This document shows, piece after piece, positions 12,281-24,600 of a stretch of DNA of 64,000 bases. The position numbers and the translations under genes are program-made. The DNA lies in the NCBI GenBank assembly GCA_023853785.1, contig JAJIRX010000777.1, positions 62,001 through 126,000 on the forward strand, written 5' to 3'. Origin of the DNA: Psilocybe azurescens. Taxonomy: Eukaryota > Basidiomycota > Agaricomycetes > Agaricales > Agrocybaceae. The notes beneath the pieces were generated by a model. It had not been told where the DNA came from. It searched no databases and worked only from the letters and a program-made list of their open reading frames with translations. The first letter of the stretch is position 1, and every line of letters starts with the position of its first letter.

Positions 12281-12794
12281 ACCTTTAAAAACTCGAGAGA
12301 AATGCAAGAGATTTCAAATGTTCATGTGCAGCTCGAAAAAAAAAAGTAAAAATGATTCGGTTTGAGAGTATCATGACAAGGCGGAAAATGTTGAAAGTCA
12401 GGGTCGGATCAAGAGCCATGTTGGAACTTGTAGATGCCATTATATCATATCATATCCCGAAGTTCGAACGAAGCTTAAGAAGAACAGCCGATACTGAGAG
12501 GTCGAATAAAACACAAAAGAAGAGAGGAGTGTCGAAGAGAAGACAGCAGAGAAAAAGATAAATTATCCTAGAGCACGAACTCTGACAGCATGGCCGAGTC
12601 ATGTCAAAGAGCAAGGAACGGAAAGGTCGAGTTTCAAAACGCAAAGAAAAAGAGTGAAGAGAAAGGGGAGACACGACCGGCTATTCTCAGACTGAATAGA
12701 TGGGCGTTTGAAATAAAAGGATAAAAAAATCTGAACATGAATTTGATGACGAGGGTCAAACCCAGAGCCCAACGATCGAATCGAAAGTTCAAAT

Positions 12795-15159
12795 TCAAAG
12801 TATGAGCCTGCATAGTAGTACACCCGACAATGAAACACACGATGCAAAAAAAGGAAGCGACGGAAACATTAAAAAAGGCAAGAGAGAGAGAGAAAGGACG
12901 CGAAGAAAGAATAACAAAGAAAACCTCCTCCTACTCACGAACACCGCCCTGCGTACAAATCCAAAAAATCCACACCTGCCGAAATAGGTGATGGGTGGTG
13001 CGCCGTAGAATCCAAAACAGCGTCGTATACAACCTCCACATCCGGCCTTCTCAGCTGGAATTCTACGAGCGCGCCACGATGAGGGATGAGGATATGGGTG
13101 CTGGATCTGAGTGCTCGGAGAGGCTGTCGATGCCGGCAACGACGAGGTCGACTCTAATGGCGAAGAAGAGGCTAAAGGAGATAACGAACTGGAAGATAAA
13201 GACGCGGCGAACGCACTCCCATGCCCATGTGCAGTCATCCGACGCAGACCCGCGCTCGAACGCGGATGATACGTGTCTTGCTCAACCACCACCAGCTTCT
13301 TGAGCGCAGGGAGCGGAATGTCCTCCTTCTCCTCCTCTTCTATATTTCTCCCGCACCAGGTCGCATTGGTATGGGGCGTGACGAGCGCGAACAGCGCGTC
13401 AACGTCCATCTTCTTGACCCTCATCTCGCGCAGCGTGCGCATCCGCCTGAAGCACCAGGCCCACACCGCCTCTGCCGCCTCTGCCTCTGTGTGCGCAGTG
13501 TGAGTCTGCGTCTGCGTCTGCGTCTGCGCGCCTCCAAGTGGACTTGAGTGAGAATGGGCATGGGAGTGAGAAGCCCCGTCGTCCCCGTCCACGCTCGGCA
13601 ACGCGACGCCGCACATATCCAGCACCTCGAGACCTCTCCCTCTGCCCTCTGTGTCCGTTTCCTTCCCTTTCGCTTTCCGCAGCCACGTCTCCTTCGTCTC
13701 ATCTGCCTCCTCGCCCTCGGTCTCCTCCAAAGCCAAAGGCATTTCCATCCTCACAAGCAGCCCCCTGACCACCTCCCCCGTTTGCCTCGCCGCGCCCGCG
13801 CGCTTTCCGTCCAGATCGTCGATACTCAGGGTACGCAGCGCCGGGAGGAGGAGCTGCGAAAAGCACCGCGGGGAGGTTGTTGATGCGCAGGTGCAGATGC
13901 GTGAGGTGTGGGAGTGGGAGGAGGATGGGAGTGGGGTGCGCGTGCATTCGTGTTTGTGTTTGTGCGGTGGGGTTTTGAGACGATGGCGATGAGTGCGAGG
14001 ATGAGGAGGGATGAGGAGCAGTATCCCACGAAGACTGCTGGTGATGGTCTGAGGGAGACGAAGAAGGCGCCACCGGGGACGCCACCGAGTTCTCGTGCTG
14101 TGTTGATGCTGCCGGAAGAGCAACAGCAGAAACAACAGAGCTAGAACTAGAACTAGAAAGATCATCAACAACCCGAGCCTCCACCTCAAGCCTCTCGAGC
14201 CTCCGAGCCGAGCCGAGGACCTCTAACAAAGCATGCACCGGGATCGGCGCAAAGCGCAGCGGGTAGTGTACGCTGAGTGCGCAGAGGTTGCGCACGTTCT
14301 CGTGCACAAGGGGAGGGAGAGGGTAGTTGTGGAATTTGAGGTGTGAGAGGTGCGGGAGACGAGGGAGGATGAGAGCTCCTGCGCTGGTGGTGGTACATGT
14401 TCCTCTCCTTGAGGATGAGGAAGATGACTGTGCGGATGAGGATGTAGGTGATGAGCCGCGGAGGTGCGAGCGGTTCTGGTGGGGGACATGTCGCGATCCG
14501 TCTGAAGAGGCGTGCAAAGTGAGACTTTTGAGGGGATATTCTTCTTCGGCCTTGGCATCGATTTTCAACTCGTGGCCAGCGAAAGATATTGAAGCTGTAG
14601 GATACAAGACAGACAAGAACGCCTGCGCTTCGTTCACCGTCGTCGTATGCAGCTCTAGCGCCCTAATCCGCCGATTGAAGTTGCGCAACACATGAGGCAG
14701 CAACAGATCCGTAAAGTCCACGTTCATCTCCTGCGATAGCCCGTCTTTCATCGTCTCTTGTCTACGATAATATCCATATCCATACCCCCGAAGAATAGGA
14801 ATATGCGTGTGGTTTCTCGCCCCATCTGAACTGGCGCCCTGGAACGAGGACATCTCGACAGCAACGTCAACAGGGAGTACCCGGGCCATCGCGAACCACA
14901 GTTCTGTCTTCCTGATGCAGCTCGCATCCGCGTCCTCTGGCGAGTCCGATTGCGCGACGGACAGCAGGAGCTGCAGCCGGCACCACGCCTGCGGTGTCGT
15001 ACGGACGATGCGACGGAAGAGCGCCGACACCTCGCCAATGACCAGCGGTACGTCCGGGTCAAGCGAGGACGCGTACGAGAATATCTCCCCGAGGAGCTCC
15101 GGGGGCATTTGCGACATGAGGTCGATGTCGTCAACGCCGGTGCACATGGTCTTGCACAT
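12795..15159 (-). CDS. F-box protein with low-complexity, LRR-like C-terminal region; frame break
   Basis: Likely SCF ubiquitin-ligase substrate adaptor. The start MCKTMCTGVDDIDLM is followed by the F-box (about residues 16-62): MPPELLGEIFSYASSLD ... VSALFRRIVRTTPQAWCRL, the usual Agaricomycete form. Further on are leucine-rich stretches such as LPRLPHLSHLKFHNYPLPPL and LPHLTHLHLRINNLP, with long Ser/His/Pro tracts between. At 13859-13862 (AAAA on the plus strand) the frame changes: before it the reading is NNLPAVLF, after it SQLLLPALRTLSIDDLDGK, which continues the LRR pattern. Removing one base joins them. The last 50-60 codons to 12795 are low-complexity and may be 3' UTR, so the true stop is uncertain. 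Substrates unknown. Confidence 0.7.
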
Positions 15160-16306
15160 GTTCAGATTTTTGTCAAATTTTTTTCTTGAGGAAGCAAAAC
15201 ACCAATGACTAGTCCGGTTTCTGTCGGTGGTGGTAGATGGTCATGTCAGATGAGGATCAAAGTTGGAGCGAGTGTCTCTTACTGGTGGTGCCAATGTCTC
15301 TCTCTCAGGGTAAACGCACAGTTGTCTCAGGCGGAATATCTTGGTACAACCTTCTTGCAAGATAGCTGTCAACGACGAAACAGGGTTGCCCGTCGTGTAC
15401 TTTTGCGTGTAGTGCAGAAAGAAAAAAGATGCCTGGGGAGGGAATGGGGGTGCCTATAAAACACAGTAGCTAGGGCCGCCCGTGCTTGTGAATGAATATG
15501 AGAAACAGAAGAGGCTGAGCTATAAGGCTTCAATTCAATTGGCGCATAACAAGTCAACGACGTAAATAACCATTCATCGACGCGGTCTGGACACTCTGAA
15601 TATTTGACTTTCATTCCGTACCTCCACGCCTATTGGCGCGATCACCCATCAGGGGGAGGAGTGAATGGGCTTCCGTTTCATTACTCCCATTCCTGTCGCG
15701 TGCTAAGCTTGTCCCAGGACTATCTTGGGTTAGGCATGAGTGTTGGCCGACAGAAGAATCACGGGTGGACAAGGGGAGTTATAGTGCTGCGATTCTTGAC
15801 AGTTTCAAAGCGAATGACAAGCAGGTCGTGGCTGGGTCGTGGTGGAAAGAACTTGAAGAACTTGATGCCGTGACTTTCAGCCGCTTATTGCATCGGGTAA
15901 TCCGTGCCGGACGAACCAGCCAATCCCAAAGGACCATGCTAGGTCTAGCCCATTCTCTTTCCTACTCACTACAAATTTACTGCAACGAATTCCAAATTCT
16001 CGTGTACTCATGCAAATAAACGAGTAGGCGCATGTTCCTATCTGTTCCTATATAAGTCAAAAAAAAGACAAAATGACGCTATGAAACGAAGAGCACCCAG
16101 ATTACAGAGCCAATCAGAGCTGTTCACCCCAAGCCAATGACAAGTAATCCAAGGCTATATCGCCATCTTGAGCGAGAGCTCATTCTAAGCTTGTTCACCG
16201 CTCAGCGGCCTCAGACATAGCCTGTCAGGGCAAGATATCCAAGGCTAAGCTTTACGAATCAGATGCTATGCGCATCTCGAATCTCGATAAATGAAGGTAT
16301 AACGCA
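15160..16306. other. Intergenic stretch between F-box gene and GWT1
   Basis: About 1.1 kb. A 128-codon frame at 15633-16019 lacks any recognisable motif. Short direct repeats of ATCCAAGGCTA occur near 16147 and 16229. Nothing else seen. Confidence 0.5.
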
Positions 16307-19052
16307 TTATTTGTATTTAGTATCCTCCGACCCGACACCTAGACCCAGACCCTCCGTCTCCCTCTTCCTCCTGCTAACAATCCACGGAACTCCACAGCAG
16401 ACCATCGAATAGACACTCAAAACGAGCATCGCTTTCCCATCCGACATGTACATAGTAGACATGCTGAGGTTGATCAATCCCGTTAAGACGTTCGCCTGCA
16501 AAAATTAAAACAATAAATATATTTTTAAAACCAAAGGCGAAACAAAATATTGTGGCAAAAACAAATGGGACAGAAGAAAGAAAGAAAGAACGTTGAGCTC
16601 ACCAATAAAAATACATACAACCCATACTCGTTAATCACCTCCAAAAGCCTCGGCGGGTTGTCGTTGTCGTTGTCGTCCATCTTCATCATCGCAGATGTCC
16701 GTTTGCTCTGCATCCGTGCTTTCGCAGACGCAGACGTAGCGGGATCAGAATCAGATGCGTCGCCCGCGTCTGCATAGATCCACAGATCCAGCACGACGAC
16801 ATAGCACAGCAAGAACGATACATTGAACGCCGCGACCCAAAGAATGTAGGAGAGGTTGACCTATCATCCATTTCATAACACGAAAAAAAAAACGAAGACA
16901 TGCAAGTTAGAACCCAAAAGCAATAAACCCCAAAAACAAAGGGAAAAGACAGCATAAGTACAACAACTCACCATCCTTCTCGAAACCCCACCCTCGCCCT
17001 GCTTCCATCCACCATCAACACCCGCCAATCTCACCATGCCTAGGAGCGCCCACCACACAATTGAATACGCACATAGCTCCGTGGCCGTCTTGTCCAGCTG
17101 ACGGGGCGCTGCGAGATCCAGATCCAAATCCAAATCTAACTGTCCTCCACCTACATCGCCATCTCCGTTTGCTTGTCTCAGTTTTGATGGTTTCGCTCTC
17201 ACTTTTCCTGTATACTCCTCCTCCTCGTCGCTATCAACAGGATCGCTATTCTTCCGCTTCCTCCCTCCACCACCAACACCTACACCAGCAGCGCCATCTA
17301 AGGCTTTAGCAAGCGCCTTCTGACGACGGCTGAAGAAGGACGGTGTGGGTGGTAAGACGATCGTGCCCGCTGAAAGACCTAAGAGCTGGATGGAGAGGTA
17401 GCCTAGTTATTTATTGAGAGATGAGAGTTGAAAAGAAAAGGATATAGAAAATAACGTGATTATGAGTGAACATTGAATATTAAAGAGAGAGAGAGAGAGA
17501 GAGGGACGGAAAGAGGGAAGCTCACCCAGTAAAGAGACCAACCCCTCCTTATTCATACTAACCAAAGACGCCCTCGGCGCGAAGAGCACATAATCCTGCA
17601 ATCCAAATCCAAATCTAGACAATGCAAGCTGCTGGACTATTCGCCAGTGCAGTCCAAACGAAGTAAACGAAGAAAAAAACGACCACGGCGTCAGTTTCAC
17701 CATAATAATAATAATAATGAAGAACTCACCGATCGCAACAAGCGCACCAAGCATCGATATCGATATCTGCAAATACACGAGCAAGGGGTGTAGGAGGACC
17801 TGCAGTATAGGAAGGACAGCCAATGTTATGAAAAAGTTCCAGTGGACGCCGTACTCCGTGACATGTTCCTATAACCCAGAAAATGCGAAAAAATGGGCAT
17901 ATGCGAGTCAATCAGTCAGTTTCATGCAAAGGCAGTTTGGTATAGAGCAGAGAGTAGGAGCCATGGCGTTCGCAAAAGCACAGAAAGAAACGCAACACAC
18001 ACCGGATACTCCGTGCCTTTGACAAGTAGCACTCTCACACCGCCAAGAGCGATGACAGGCAGTGACTTGCGCACGACTTTGAGCAGCTTCGGGAGCAGCG
18101 GGGCGCGGAGGTACCGCGGGTCTTTGACGAGCGGGACCGCTGAGACGACACCCTGAGAGAAGACGAACGAGCCGACGCCGAGGTCCATCTGCAAAGATAT
18201 GTTTATACCCATATAAGTAAATGCATATGCTCGGTCGTCAGCAGTCGGGTTCCCGAACAGTGATGAGAACACACGAAGCACGCACCAAAGACACGCCGAA
18301 CGTCTCGCACTTGGCCAGCGCGCGGGGAAGACCGGGAAGTCCACCGCGAGGATGGCGAGGACCGTCATGAGCATCATGTGCGCTCTGTATGTCGACAGGG
18401 CCGGTAACGGCGGGAGCCTGACGCCCTTCGTCTTCATCTTCGTGTGTGTGTGCGTCCACATTTCCCCGCTCTCCCTCTCCCTCATCGGCACCCCTCCTCC
18501 TCCTCCTCCTCCTCCTCCTCCACTAACACCACCCCCACCAGCTGCTGTACCTACAGCAACACCCGCACCCGCACCCAACCTAGCGGGAGATCCCGGCTGG
18601 CTCCTGCTCTGACTCTGAGTCGACGGCAACGGTGTGCCCCGCTCCATCACCGGCATCCTTAGCACCCACGCTGCACACCCGCCCAGTAGCACGCTCAGCC
18701 AAAGCACATACGGGTAATCCGCCGCGAGCGTCATCGCGAGCAGCATCGGCAGGATGAGGAGCGCCCAGGACGCGAAGAAGCCCTGAGCCTGCACCTACGC
18801 CCGACCGTGTCCTGGGCTTCCTTGTGCGTGTTTGAATCGCGGCGTATAGCGCTACAGAGGTCTGCAATGCAACATCAGCATCAAAATGAGGAAGAGGATA
18901 TGGTTAGCGCTGCTTCCGGCCGGGAAGTGAAGAGAGACGCGTATGCGCACCAGGGCGACAAGCGATATGAAGTTGACGTGTGTGATCGAGGACCCCGTCG
19001 TTCCAGAGACGAAGTCCTCCTTAGCTTGCTTGTAATTGTGGCTTCCCTCCAT
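16307..19052 (-). CDS. GWT1: GPI-anchor inositol acyltransferase GWT1 (PIG-W), eight exons, two frame breaks
   Basis: ER multi-pass enzyme that acylates the inositol of glucosaminyl-PI in GPI-anchor synthesis, the target of gepinacin/manogepix-type drugs. Exons: 19052-18951, 18861-18286, 18188-18003, 17868-17730, 17636-17526, 17402-16972, 16860-16603, 16495-16307. Family blocks: YKQAKEDFVSGTTGSSITHV at the N-terminus, [97 protein letters not shown], and NVLTGLINLSMSTMY near the end. Frame is lost at about 18785-18800 (one base too many) and at a C4 run (18324-18327; one base too few); the two cancel and the exons sum to 664 codons. A glycine tract from a CCT repeat (about 18490-18520) and an acidic loop in exon 6 make it longer than usual. 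Confidence 0.93.
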
Positions 19053-20108
19053 GAGATAATATAAATATTGTGTCTCCAAGATCTAAATTCAAGTCCCCTC
19101 CGATTCCTGAAGTAAATGAAGTAAAAATCATTCAATCGGCGTAAATTAAAACAATTGAATAGGTCGGACGGCACCTAGTATTAATAACAATATCCTTCAA
19201 CGTTCCAGGTTGACCTTTCGACTATTATCTTCTCGCAGAATTGGCCATAGTAATATTGTGGTATCGATAAGTTCAAAATGACATGGGCGCAAAGATGAGA
19301 GATGCTTTCTCTCCGGCCTCATAGTCGTGTCCATCACATGATCTCGACCTGCCAGTCTGGTCTAACAAATTTAATTTTACCATCGGTAGTCGATCTGTTA
19401 AGTATATTAAGATTGATTTTGCAGTATTCTGTACAGGGCTGCATGAACACCAATGGTAGAAGATAAAATTGGCAAGGTCGACCTCGATCTAGGATTCCCC
19501 AGGATTTCTGGCATTCTCAACCCTACACCAAGTCGCATAGCCATTGTAAGTTCGTTTAATACGAAAATTTAGAGAACCATAATTCATGTTCCTGAAACGA
19601 TTGCTAGATTTTTAGACCTCCTGCCTCACAATAATACCTCGTACTTATCAACGTTGGGCGCATTTTCATTGCTTGTTTCGCAAAACACACTACCCATTCC
19701 GTAGGCAGACCCTGGAGGATCAGACACGTGAAACGGAACTGAAGCTACGGGTTCGACGCTGTTCAAACTCTCCCGAGCTCCATCAATTGAGATTTCAACA
19801 CAGTTGCTCGTTCAATCCATCACCGCGACATATGTATATCTTCCATGCGTCCGCGACACGTTGAAACCAATCGCAAGCAAGCCGTGCTTCCAAAGCGGGG
19901 TTGCTATAGCACAATCGTGATACTCGCAAAAAAATCCCAGGTTCTTACACTTGCTGTAAAAAGGTGCTAGCGAATGTTTGATGAATGAAAATTAGGTGTT
20001 TTGAGGTGTCCTCTCGTTTCACACAGGAATGAGTGTTTTCAGACGTTTTTTGATGCGTATATGTATGAGGATGATGGGCAAAATAACATATATACGAGGG
20101 CATGAAAA
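19053..20108. other. Intergenic stretch between GWT1 and RPP1
   Basis: Holds the GWT1 promoter on the left and the P1 3' flank on the right. Frames such as 19673-19864 show no motif. Nothing else seen. Confidence 0.5.
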
Positions 20109-20713
20109 CTAATCGAACAATCCGAAGCCCTGGATAGTAGAAAAGAATCAGTAAAATCATCCGCAAAGCAGCCCAGTAAGAGATATACCATATCGTCATC
20201 GGACTCCTCCTTCTCCTCGACCTTCTCCTCAGCCTTGGCGGCCTCAGCAGCAGGGGCACCACCGGCAGAGGCAGCTGGTGCAGCAGCTCCGGCAGCGGGG
20301 GCTCCTCCTCCACCAACGTTCGACAGGAGATCCTTAATGTTCTTGCCGGCAAGGGCTTTTTCGAGGAGGGTGGCCCAGATAGGCTCGACATCGACATTAG
20401 CGGCGTTTGTCAAAGCGATGAGCTTGTCAGCCTAATTAGCATAGCCAATATTTTCAATATCCCGTCCATGGAAGCCAGTAGCCAGGGAAGCAACGCACGG
20501 TGATTTCGATACCTTCATCGGCGAGGATAAGAGCGGCGTATGTTGGGGCGAGATCGGCCTACACACAGAGGGTGAACAAAATCAGCAAATCCGTCTCAGC
20601 CCAAAAAGCACATCCACAATCCCTCCACCGCATCCATCCCAAATCCATCCTTCAGCGCCCAAAAACAGTGCCCCTACAAGCCAGCTAGCGTTTCAAGACA
20701 GAATACACACCAT
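20109..20713 (-). CDS. RPP1: 60S acidic ribosomal protein P1, four exons
   Basis: Component of the lateral stalk of the large ribosomal subunit; with P0 and P2 it recruits and activates elongation-factor GTPases. Exons: 20713-20711 (the ATG alone), 20558-20499, 20431-20189, 20129-20109. The 108-residue product starts [20 protein letters not shown], the P1 form, continues with [19 protein letters not shown] and [19 protein letters not shown], then an Ala/Gly/Pro-rich hinge. It ends in the conserved acidic tail EESDDDM-GFGLFD, the last six residues being a separate 21-nt exon. All introns are GT-AG; no frame breaks. The intron directly after the initiator codon is notable. Constitutive high expression is expected from the family. 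Confidence 0.95.
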
Positions 20714-21296
20714 TGGTACGACAGTTGGGGACGGGGGTGGTGTGTGGAACAAGAGGTTGGTCGATGGTCGTTGATATGTGTGATGGACAACGGCTCCGAG
20801 GGTTGCGTCCTTTGAATCACGTGATTCTTAATTTCCATTTTTGGGATACCTACTACGTCCGATCATTCAGACTCGCTTTTTGCGATGACTTTATTCAACG
20901 TTTAAGGACTGCGCTGGATAAAATCCCAGTCAGATAGATTGATAAAAATTTTCATCAACACAAAATTAGAATATGAATCAAAGTCATACACGTCAGGCTC
21001 CACAACCTCGGACTTTCTGCATGCAAATCAAGTCAAACGTGATTTAACTGATTCACTACAGTCTACTAGTAGTCATTACTATGAGTCCTTGAGAAATTTA
21101 ATATTGTAATCCTAAAATACTATGTATGTCTACTAGAAATGATCATTAATTCGACTCCAAGTGGCTTCGCTTTGTGAATGGGCCTCTCAGTAGCCGAATC
21201 ACGGTGGACATGGGATTCAACTCGGTCCAATTACTAGTAGTAGGTAGTGAGTAGTAGTTGGCCTCGAATCTAACTAGAGTATGTCACCGACAAGTT
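20714..21296. other. Intergenic stretch upstream of RPP1
   Basis: Contains the P1 promoter and, near 21060-21260, several TAGTAG/CTACTA microsatellite-like repeats. No gene seen. Confidence 0.5.
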
Positions 21297-23631
21297 TCAC
21301 ACCTCTTCCTTCTCCTTCTGTTCTCCGGCCAAATCATCCGTTTCCTTAGGTTTCGGAACCGGCTCCTTGACCGCTTTCTTACCGCATTTCATTGACATCT
21401 CGTCGCCGCTGACTCCACTGAAACCCAGTAAGCGTCACACACGATACCAAAATCCACGCCAGAAGAACTCCGATATTCAGTCCCACTAAAAATCAAATTA
21501 GAAGGAACACATGGATTAATATGTGATTTCGTTAAGCCTCGAGCTTCATGCTCCAGAACATGAGCTGATTCTAAAAGAAAAAAGAGGCGCACAGGTATTT
21601 CTAGTCCCAAACACAATTGTTCGGACGGCTTTCGAGAAATTATAAAACGGCATAGCATATCCATAATGAAAAATCTTCGGAAGGACCTCGAGAGGATTCG
21701 AATTTGTGGACGTGTTAACTGCATTTTTGAACATGACAATAAATCAGATTAAATTTCATGTAAAGTATTGATAGTTAGAGCTGATGTCGGACTCACCGAC
21801 AATCCACATAGTCATGAAAATGATAGGTACTGCTTCAACACAGTCAAGAGAGACTCCAACGCAAGGCCACTGCATTACTATCAGCTTCAACAGCACAGAG
21901 GCAATATACGAGGAGAAAGGAGCGGTGGTGCACTCACACCGCAAGCATATATATCCAGCTGATAGCCCAAAACAAGAAAAACCCTGCGCGTCCGTACCTG
22001 CCGTTCTCCATGGTTAATACTGTCCGTTCCCCAACACTATCAAAAGCTGAATCACGTATGGTCCATATCCAATTTGAACGCGCGATTAACGAACGTATAA
22101 ATCAACTAAAAATGAAACGGAAATCTCTCAGACAAATTGCACAGTTTTCCAAGCTGCGAAAGGCTGAAGTAAACACTCACCGAAAGGAAAAAATAAGCCA
22201 CAAAAGATGATCCCAATCGAAGGGCAATGATTGACCTCAAAGACAACAGCCTGGGAATCCCCGACGCCTGTCGTGCACTTGACGCTATCGTCTTGATTCA
22301 GAAAAAGATTCAAAAGGAGCAGTCAGTGATCCGAAGTAACCTGCAAAGAATGGACTATGAGTCGCTGAGAGGTTAGAGCTGGAACTCACCACGATGAAAT
22401 TTGACATGATCAACAAGAATATCAACCCTGTGGAAAGTGCCGCAGTAGCACTGGATTAACATATCCCAGAAGAGTGTAAGAAACTGAAGCCATATGGCAG
22501 CACAAGGAATGTCACCTACACAGGTTGCGAGAATGGTACAAGATTGACAACGGTAAATGACACAGGGTCCACAATCGTCTGCGGAGACGTCTGCGCAATC
22601 GAGGCAAAATTGGGTCTCTGGATGATCTGTGCCATATACTGGACAGCAAAATCCCTTTTATCGCGTACATCGACTCTTCCACCTGTCGAAGTTGAAGAGT
22701 CAGAGACTTTGAGATTTACACCGAACACCCAGAAACTAACACTTGGCCTGACCAAATTACGGCTAAATAACACGAGATGGTATAGTGTGAGTACGGGTCA
22801 ATGGCTCCTGATAAAATAAAACTGAACGGAGGCATACATACAAAGCATTTTCATTCCTCGCCTCATCAGCATAAACCGTAACAGCTTCTTCACCATTATA
22901 CGCCGCATCAGGATTTGCAGTCGAGTTACTCAGCCGCGCAGTAGCACCATCGTTAACTGCATGGGTGTAACATAAGGGGACTTAAATATTGTCCAAGACA
23001 GAATTTGTCACCGACGCACCGACAACAGCGACCCAAGCGCCATTATCCACAACCGCCTTCTTTAGATCATCTAACCCCTTGCTGAAACCGACTCGAAGAG
23101 ACAACCTCCCATGCAATTGTAGTAGCTTGTTCAGCTTTCAAATTCTCAACCACAAACTGCCCCACAATTCCTCCATCAAAATCCTATCAGGTCAAGCCTC
23201 ATCAATAAAATCACGACCAGCGTAGCTCTAATAAACAGTATGATAAAAGGAACGAACGAAATAAACACACACCACAATCCAACCAGACAAAAGATGCGCA
23301 GGAACCCTCCACAAAGACCCCCAAAAGATCGAGAACACAGCCAAAATCTCCAGCGCGACGAGCAGCATGCCCACACCCAATTTTTTTTGCATACGCCATA
23401 CGGGCATCGGTTAATTCTTTGTCGCCTTTTTCAAACAGTGCCCTCGAGAAAGACTGCTTCTGGGGGTATAATTTGCGGTAGATAAGGCTCGCGATCGGCG
23501 CTGACATCGACCGTATCCGAACCAACTGGGATGAGTGAGATACTAGACCGCTTGGAGCGAGTAGCAGCAGTGGATGCCCATGCACCCTCAACAAAGTGAT
23601 TCACATGGTTCTCCTCTCCAGAATGATTCAT
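21297..23631 (-). CDS. SNG1/DUF3533-family membrane protein, copy A, with at least four frame breaks
   Basis: Polytopic membrane protein related to yeast Sng1 (nitrosoguanidine resistance). Reading from the ATG at 23631: a hydrophilic N-terminus, SFSRALFEKGDKELTDAR, a first membrane helix ending LAVFSIFWGSLWRVPAHLL, the lumenal domain starting DFDGGIVGQFVVENL, the NENAF-RNLVRPS-VEES junction that includes a 22-nt micro-exon (22741-22762), SPQTIVDPVSFTVVNLVPFS, then the C-terminal group of helices with EVLPKIFHYGYAMPFYN and KAVRTIVFGTRNT. Frames break at a C5 run (23462-23466), an A8 run (23381-23388), a G4 run (23075-23078) and beside a G3 run (22653-22655), numbering given on the plus strand. 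The C-terminal tail is uncertain. It is either a pseudogene or affected by sequence error; copy B next door is clean. Confidence 0.8.
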
Positions 23632-23862
23632 AGTCGAAAGAACAGGAATGCCTAGAGCAACGACGCCGATGTCCAGGGGTGACAAGATACATGAACACCA
23701 CAGACATTGACACAACGAGCATATATATATATATAATCCCACAGGGCTCAAAGAATGGCCATCGACGTGCCGCCGCCATTCGCCAGGCGAGCTAGGGATA
23801 CAGGCGGCAAAACTCAATTACAAAGCCCTCACCGGGAATCGGTCAACTAGTGTCTATTTCTA

Positions 23863-24600
23863 TCAACGCCAAATATCAGACGCTGACGATTAAGCGGTTG
23901 AATATATTTATAACCTAGTACAACGCACTCACCTTTGACCTCGCCGTGGGTGCGGCCTGCAAACTGAAGTATGCCATGTTAGGCCTCGAAAACAGCGAAC
24001 GTGACATATTCCGGGCCAAAGAACTCCAGTTATGGTAGTTACCCAGCTCACGGGTGACGCCATCCTTCACCCTTCTCTTCCCATTTATCCCCTTCAGGTG
24101 AAAAGAGAACACAGACAGATGGCCAACCGAAGCACAACATACTAAGAACGGATGCAATCTTCCGACAGCAAGCGGATATGTGCTATCCGAGATTCCGCTG
24201 TATCACGCCCCGTCAGCTTCTTCCGCTCGTCTCGTGCAAAGAACAGGGATCAGGTAACTGCTTACTGCCACATATTTGTCGTAATAGGCGCTTAGACTTT
24301 AATCAGTCATCATGTTACTTAGTCGGGTCCGACGAAAAGTACTCACACTGATGACTGCACAGCTAGTAGACTGTTCAATGCAGCAGTTATTAAGTCTATA
24401 AGATCGTCCTGGGTAAGCCATGTGGCTCCTCGCGGAACGAAAATGAAGACTTGAGACTTCTACACAAGACGAGGTGACGCAATGAAAACATACATGCAGA
24501 GGAACTCGAACTTTAGCTGCAACCAGGAAAGCAAAGGAGAAGCACAATGGCCATAGACGTCTCCGTGACCTGAACAAAAATATAGACAAATGAAGGAGAC
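23863..24600 (-). CDS. Possible small multi-exon gene between SNG1 copies A and B
   Basis: Not recognised. Pieces joined by plausible GT-AG sites read ATWLTQDDLIDLITAALNS (about 24455-24365), then a YYDKYVA piece (about 24300-24270), then GISDSTYPLAVGRLHPFL (about 24202-24150), then AGRTHGEVK and a short last exon ending at 23863. These look protein-like and their phases agree, but the 5' end is unclear and no domain can be named. It may be a remnant rather than a working gene. Confidence 0.3.

Larger units (their letters stand above)
7198..12794. other. Gene-poor region of about 5.6 kb
   Basis: No frame with recognisable motifs or a convincing splice pattern on either strand. Contents that can be named: the promoter of the upstream regulator (about 7198-7400), a GC-rich perfect inverted repeat at 8165-8199, GATC/ATCGAT-rich DNA around 10050-10190, and purine-rich, diverged tandem repeats at about 11780-12790. 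Probably decayed mobile DNA, but no transposase or reverse-transcriptase motif is visible. Confidence 0.5.

Noticed and set aside
13221..13992. Several plus-strand frames of about 100 codons inside the F-box gene
   Set aside because: They are mirror frames of the Ser/His-rich minus-strand coding sequence and carry no motif.
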